NCBI GenBank assembly: GCA_027487845.1
Contig: JAIYCV010000046.1
Span: 27,481-91,480 of the forward strand
Direction: 5' to 3'
Source of the DNA: Flammeovirgaceae bacterium
GTDB lineage: Bacteria > Bacteroidota > Bacteroidia > Cytophagales > Cyclobacteriaceae
Length of the DNA stretch: 64,000 nt
Below are positions 60,968 to 64,000 of the stretch, one piece after another (position 1 is the first letter of the stretch; each line of letters begins with the position of its first letter). Below the pieces are notes generated by a model. It saw only the letters and a list, made by a program, of their open reading frames with translations. It was not told the DNA's origin and did not search any database. Position numbers and translations under genes: made by a program.

Positions 60968-61144
60968 GTGTTTAAATTAGTAGTGAGACATTAGTATCTA
61001 GACGTGAGACCTGGTACTCATGTTATTTGGTGCAGAGCATCTTAATGGCGATTTCATGCGTTTTAATTAGTAGTTAGATATTAGTATCTAAACGTGAGAC
61101 CGCATAATCATGCTGTTAGGTGTAGAGTTCTTCAATAGCCATTT
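60965..61144. repeat. 90-bp gapless tandem duplication (2 copies)
   Basis: 60965-61054 versus 61055-61144, both starting catg(t/c)gttt(a/t)aattagtagt and ending attt; ~20 mismatches in 90 by hand count. Confidence 0.9.
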
Positions 61145-61163
61145 CATAGGATGGAAGTTAAAA

Positions 61164-61193
61164 AAAAAGCTTTGCCTAGCGGCAAAGCTTTTT
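61164..61193 (-). terminator. Terminator for yceI-like gene
   Basis: AAAAAGCTTTGCC / GGCAAAGCTTTTT with loop TAGC; poly-A on plus (poly-T on minus). Confidence 0.8.
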
Positions 61194-61211
61194 CCGATGA
61201 ATTGCAATGAA

Positions 61212-61781
61212 TTAATTTTTTGCAAATTCTGTATTCGCATTTAGAGTTACTTCATCGCTAACCACCGCTGAAGGAGTTCCTCCACCGACAGTGAAATCGG
61301 AACGTTTAATAACGCCAGCAACTTTAAATCCAGCAATAGTCTTTTTGTTGTAAGGGTGAACAGCAGTTCCGTTGAACGTAACTGTTAATTCAACTGGTTT
61401 TGTTACACCATGTAATGTTAAGTCGCCTTTTGCTTTGTAGGTTTTCCCCTCAACTTTTTTAAACGAGGTGCTTTTGAAAGTTAGCTTTGCGAATTGAGCA
61501 GCATCAAAAAAATCAGGGCCATTTAAATGCTTGTCGCGGCCTTCATTGTCTGTATTTACGCTGGCAACATCTGCGGTCAATTCAATGACCGCATCTGAGA
61601 AATCGTCTTTAGACGAAGTAATGGTAGCGTCAAAGTTTTTGAACGACCCTTCTACTTCAGAAATCAAAAGGTGAGTTATTTTAAAACCCAATTTTGAATG
61701 CGCCTTGTCTAACGACCAAGTTTGAGCAAATACTCCGCCAGCTACAAAAAGCATAGCTGCTAATAGATTAATTTTTTTCAT
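61212..61781 (-). CDS. YceI family protein
   Basis: Signal peptide; 'WSLDKAHSKLGFKITHLLISEVEGSFKNFDATI', 'DLTLHGVTKPVELTVTF'. Confidence 0.95.
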   Translation of the reverse strand: MKKINLLAAMLFVAGGVFAQTWSLDKAHSKLGFKITHLLISEVEGSFKNFDATITSSKDDFSDAVIELTADVASVNTDNEGRDKHLNGPDFFDAAQFAKLTFKSTSFKKVEGKTYKAKGDLTLHGVTKPVELTVTFNGTAVHPYNKKTIAGFKVAGVIKRSDFTVGGGTPSAVVSDEVTLNANTEFAKN

Positions 61782-61834
61782 TTTTTTAAGTGTTTATTTC
61801 ATTTGTATTGCAAACATACGCAAGAAATAAATAT

Positions 61835-61846
61835 ATGTTTAAACAT
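61835..61846. promoter_or_regulatory. 12-bp perfect palindrome ATGTTTAAACAT upstream of yceI-like gene (candidate operator)
   Basis: Self-complementary; TGTTTAAA core also present in the marR start region (60969-60976). Confidence 0.4.
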
Positions 61847-62120
61847 GTAATTAATTTTTTGTTAAATAATTGATAATCAATTATAAATAAATCTACTGAT
61901 TTTATAGAACAAGCCTCTGTTACGTGTTTTCCCCCTTCTTCTATTACCGTGAAAATACATGAGACCACCATCGAGCGTTGGCCAATCAAGTCTGGAAAAA
62001 TGTCGATCTTCCTACTTGTGTATACTTGCTTTTACCAAAGCCTTCGCACAGAACATGACTTCATATAGCTAGTAGCAATAGAAAATAGACTAGAAACGAA
62101 AAAGTGCCTTTTCTTTTAGT

Positions 62121-62435
62121 TTGACGTGTTTTCCTAACGGAACTATCACTCTTGCTAATAGCAAGATATAGTTCTGTCGTTATACTATCTATTCTTGTAT
62201 AAGAAACCCATAGTATTATAATCAAACTATGTGTTTTCGGTAGGAAGCTATCTAATGTTGCAACAAGAATACATGTTCTTTTCACACAACTATATATTGT
62301 CTTATCACATCCATGTATTATCCTCATAGGACTATGTATTTTAGTGAGATTACTATATCGTGTTATGAAGGGACAATCTATTTCCTTAACAGAAGTATAT
62401 CTTCTCATTTTAAAAACACATCACAATAACGGTAA
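62121..62435. repeat. Degenerate tandem array with 21-bp period (about 14-15 units)
   Basis: Cut every 21 bp from 62142; in 13 consecutive units A at pos 4, T at pos 7 and T at pos 10 each occur in 12/13, and pos 1 A, 5 T, 12 T, 15 T in 11/13; rough consensus ACTATnTATTnTnnTaa. Confidence 0.8.
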
Positions 62436-62629
62436 AGTATATGACTTTGGCACATGATTTGTTTTTAGCTATGCAACGATATAAAAGCTACACTCACTAA
62501 CTCTCCACCACTATGCAAACATCTACTTGCTGACAATTAAATGTTTAACCCGCTTGGCTACCACACATACTGCTTTGAACGATCGCAAAGAAGTTGATCA
62601 GCAGTAGCGAGGCACAAACAATACTAAAA

Positions 62630-63256
62630 ATGACAAAAGCAAAAGTGAGCTTGGGGCTAGCTAAAATGCCCGTACCCAAGAAAATTGAAACGTCTAGAAA
62701 AATAGTGAAGAGCATAGGTGCGGCTCCTTATTTTACAACTCCTTTGCCCCCTTTAGCGGAAGTTACTACCGCTACGGATGAGTTGGAAACCGCCAGCATA
62801 GCAGCGCAGGGTGGTGGCCCAGCCCAGACTGCAATTATGCACGATAAAGAGGCTATACTGGATAGTAAGCTTACTCAACTAGGCAATTATGTAGAAATTA
62901 TAGCCAATGGCGAAGATACCATTATACTTGCTGCGGGCATGGATGTAAAAGGAAAAGCCTCTCGCCAACCAAATAAGTTTACCATAGTACATGGCGACCA
63001 TGAAGGGGAGGCAATTTTGCAGACACCCGTAACGCCACGTGCTAGCTATGTATGGCAAAAAAGTGTTGATCCACTTCCAATGGATAACCCCACATCGGCA
63101 AATGCCAGCAAGTGGGAGCAGTTTGCCATTACCACTATTGCCACGGCCACTATTGGCGAGCTAGTGCCTGGCACTAGGTATTGGTTTAGGGTAGCCCCCA
63201 TCACCTCTAGCGGGCAGGGTTTGTGGAGTGACCCTATTAGTATGATTGCTCAATGA
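62630..63256 (+). CDS. Small fibronectin type III-like domain protein
   Basis: 'LVPGTRYWFRVAPITSSGQGLWSDPISMIA' FN3 C-terminal strands; N-terminus 'KVSLGLAKMPVPKKIETSRKIV'. ATG at 62630 preferred. Confidence 0.8.
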   Translation: MTKAKVSLGLAKMPVPKKIETSRKIVKSIGAAPYFTTPLPPLAEVTTATDELETASIAAQGGGPAQTAIMHDKEAILDSKLTQLGNYVEIIANGEDTIILAAGMDVKGKASRQPNKFTIVHGDHEGEAILQTPVTPRASYVWQKSVDPLPMDNPTSANASKWEQFAITTIATATIGELVPGTRYWFRVAPITSSGQGLWSDPISMIAQ

Positions 63257-63284
63257 TAGGCAGAGACGGTAAGAGTATTTTTAA

Positions 63285-63314
63285 AAAGCCCTTGTAGATT
63301 TCTACAAGGGCTTT
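63285..63314 (+). terminator. Strong terminator after FN3-like gene
   Basis: AAAGCCCTTGTAG (63285-63297) / CTACAAGGGCTTT (63302-63314), 13-bp perfect stem, ATTT loop. Confidence 0.85.
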
Positions 63315-63503
63315 GGTTTTATAACGGATAGCACCCTCGGTTCAACAGAAAAAGGCAAGTCAAGAAATAGGTAAAACTGTAAGAAAAGTATTGGGTGGAT
63401 ACTCCCAAGGAGGGTTATATGGTATACGACTTAATACAATGTATCAAATAAATTGTGTAATTGCTAACGCGCCAAGACCATTAAACCTTTGTTTATAGAT
63501 GTC

Positions 63504-64000
63504 TTACGATTCAACTTGCGCAAGCGATAACGAAAATTGAAATAGCGAGCCCTCGCCCTCTGAGCTTTCAACCCAAATTCGTCCACCATTCTTTTCTACA
63601 AATTCTTTGCAAAGCAACAGGCCAAGGCCCGTACCCTTTTCATTAGCAGTACCCTTAATTGAGTGCTTTACATCAAGCCTGAAAAGTTTTTGAATAACCT
63701 CAGCGCTCATTCCTATCCCTGTATCTTGTACCGAAACAATCACCTCATTTCCGTTCAGTTGTGTGCCGATGGTAACCAATCCACCATCCGATGTAAATTT
63801 AATAGCGTTCGAGATCAGATTACGGATGATTGTATCTACAGACTGTTTATGTGCCCTTACTTTGATTGGTTCATTTGAATCGATACGTTCAATGCGAATG
63901 TGCTTGTTGTCTGCTTGCCCTTTTAACAACTCGCAATTTTGTTTTATTGATTCCGTCAAATCAAAAATTTCAGGTGTAAAGTCAATGTTACCACTTTGAG
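63504..64000 (-). CDS. Sensor histidine kinase, C-terminal part (truncated by window end)
   Basis: 'NLISNAIKFTSDGG', 'VQDTGIGMSAEVI', 'KGTGLGLLLCKEFVEKNGGRIWVESSEGEGSLFQFSL'; frame remains open to the edge. Confidence 0.92.
   Translation of the reverse strand, partial: QSGNIDFTPEIFDLTESIKQNCELLKGQADNKHIRIERIDSNEPIKVRAHKQSVDTIIRNLISNAIKFTSDGGLVTIGTQLNGNEVIVSVQDTGIGMSAEVIQKLFRLDVKHSIKGTANEKGTGLGLLLCKEFVEKNGGRIWVESSEGEGSLFQFSLSLAQVES

Noticed and set aside
61786-61989. 67-aa minus-strand ORF upstream of yceI
   Set aside because: No domain-like composition, sits in the AT-rich upstream region containing the palindrome; probably spurious.
62121-62435. CRISPR-like array
   Set aside because: Period is 21 bp with no invariant repeat plus unique-spacer organisation; units are degenerate along their whole length and no cas genes are present in the window.
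1-64000. tRNA/rRNA genes
   Set aside because: No cloverleaf or rRNA-like conserved segments recognised in intergenic regions by eye; a tRNAscan/Infernal run would be decisive.

Overview
The 64 kb window is a gene-dense, AT-leaning chromosomal segment of a Bacteroidetes (probably Cytophagales-like) bacterium. The assignment rests on a LpxC-FabZ fusion, a PorX-type RR-PglZ protein, a PorD-like DUF4835 protein, a type IX secretion sorting domain and a TAnnTTTG-type promoter. Most of it is core chromosome: tldD/tldE; two MoxR/DUF58/VWA ('Bat'-type) loci; mnmA, pyrE, coaD, mutS2; lpxA, lpxC/fabZ, lpxD; porX, tsaE, ald, mdh, tilS, coaBC, rpoZ, bamD, an lptA/OstA-like gene, recN, an M3 peptidase, marR and yceI. 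No rRNA, tRNA or CRISPR array was recognised. The most unusual signal is non-coding or cryptic: a degenerate array with a strict 21-bp period (about 14-15 units, ~62121-62435) just upstream of a small fibronectin-III-like protein gene. It has two 35-nt two-tier hairpins, and its only long open frame, on the minus strand, reads as a degenerate heptapeptide repeat. Other points of interest: a ~1 kb graveyard of repeats and pseudogene fragments (14.93-16.02 kb); a toxin-antitoxin cassette with its own promoter inside the moxR-DUF58 operon; a 90-bp tandem duplication at the marR start with a candidate shared operator at yceI; a second tldE 3' end at the window edge; and a tandem pair of small lipoproteins.
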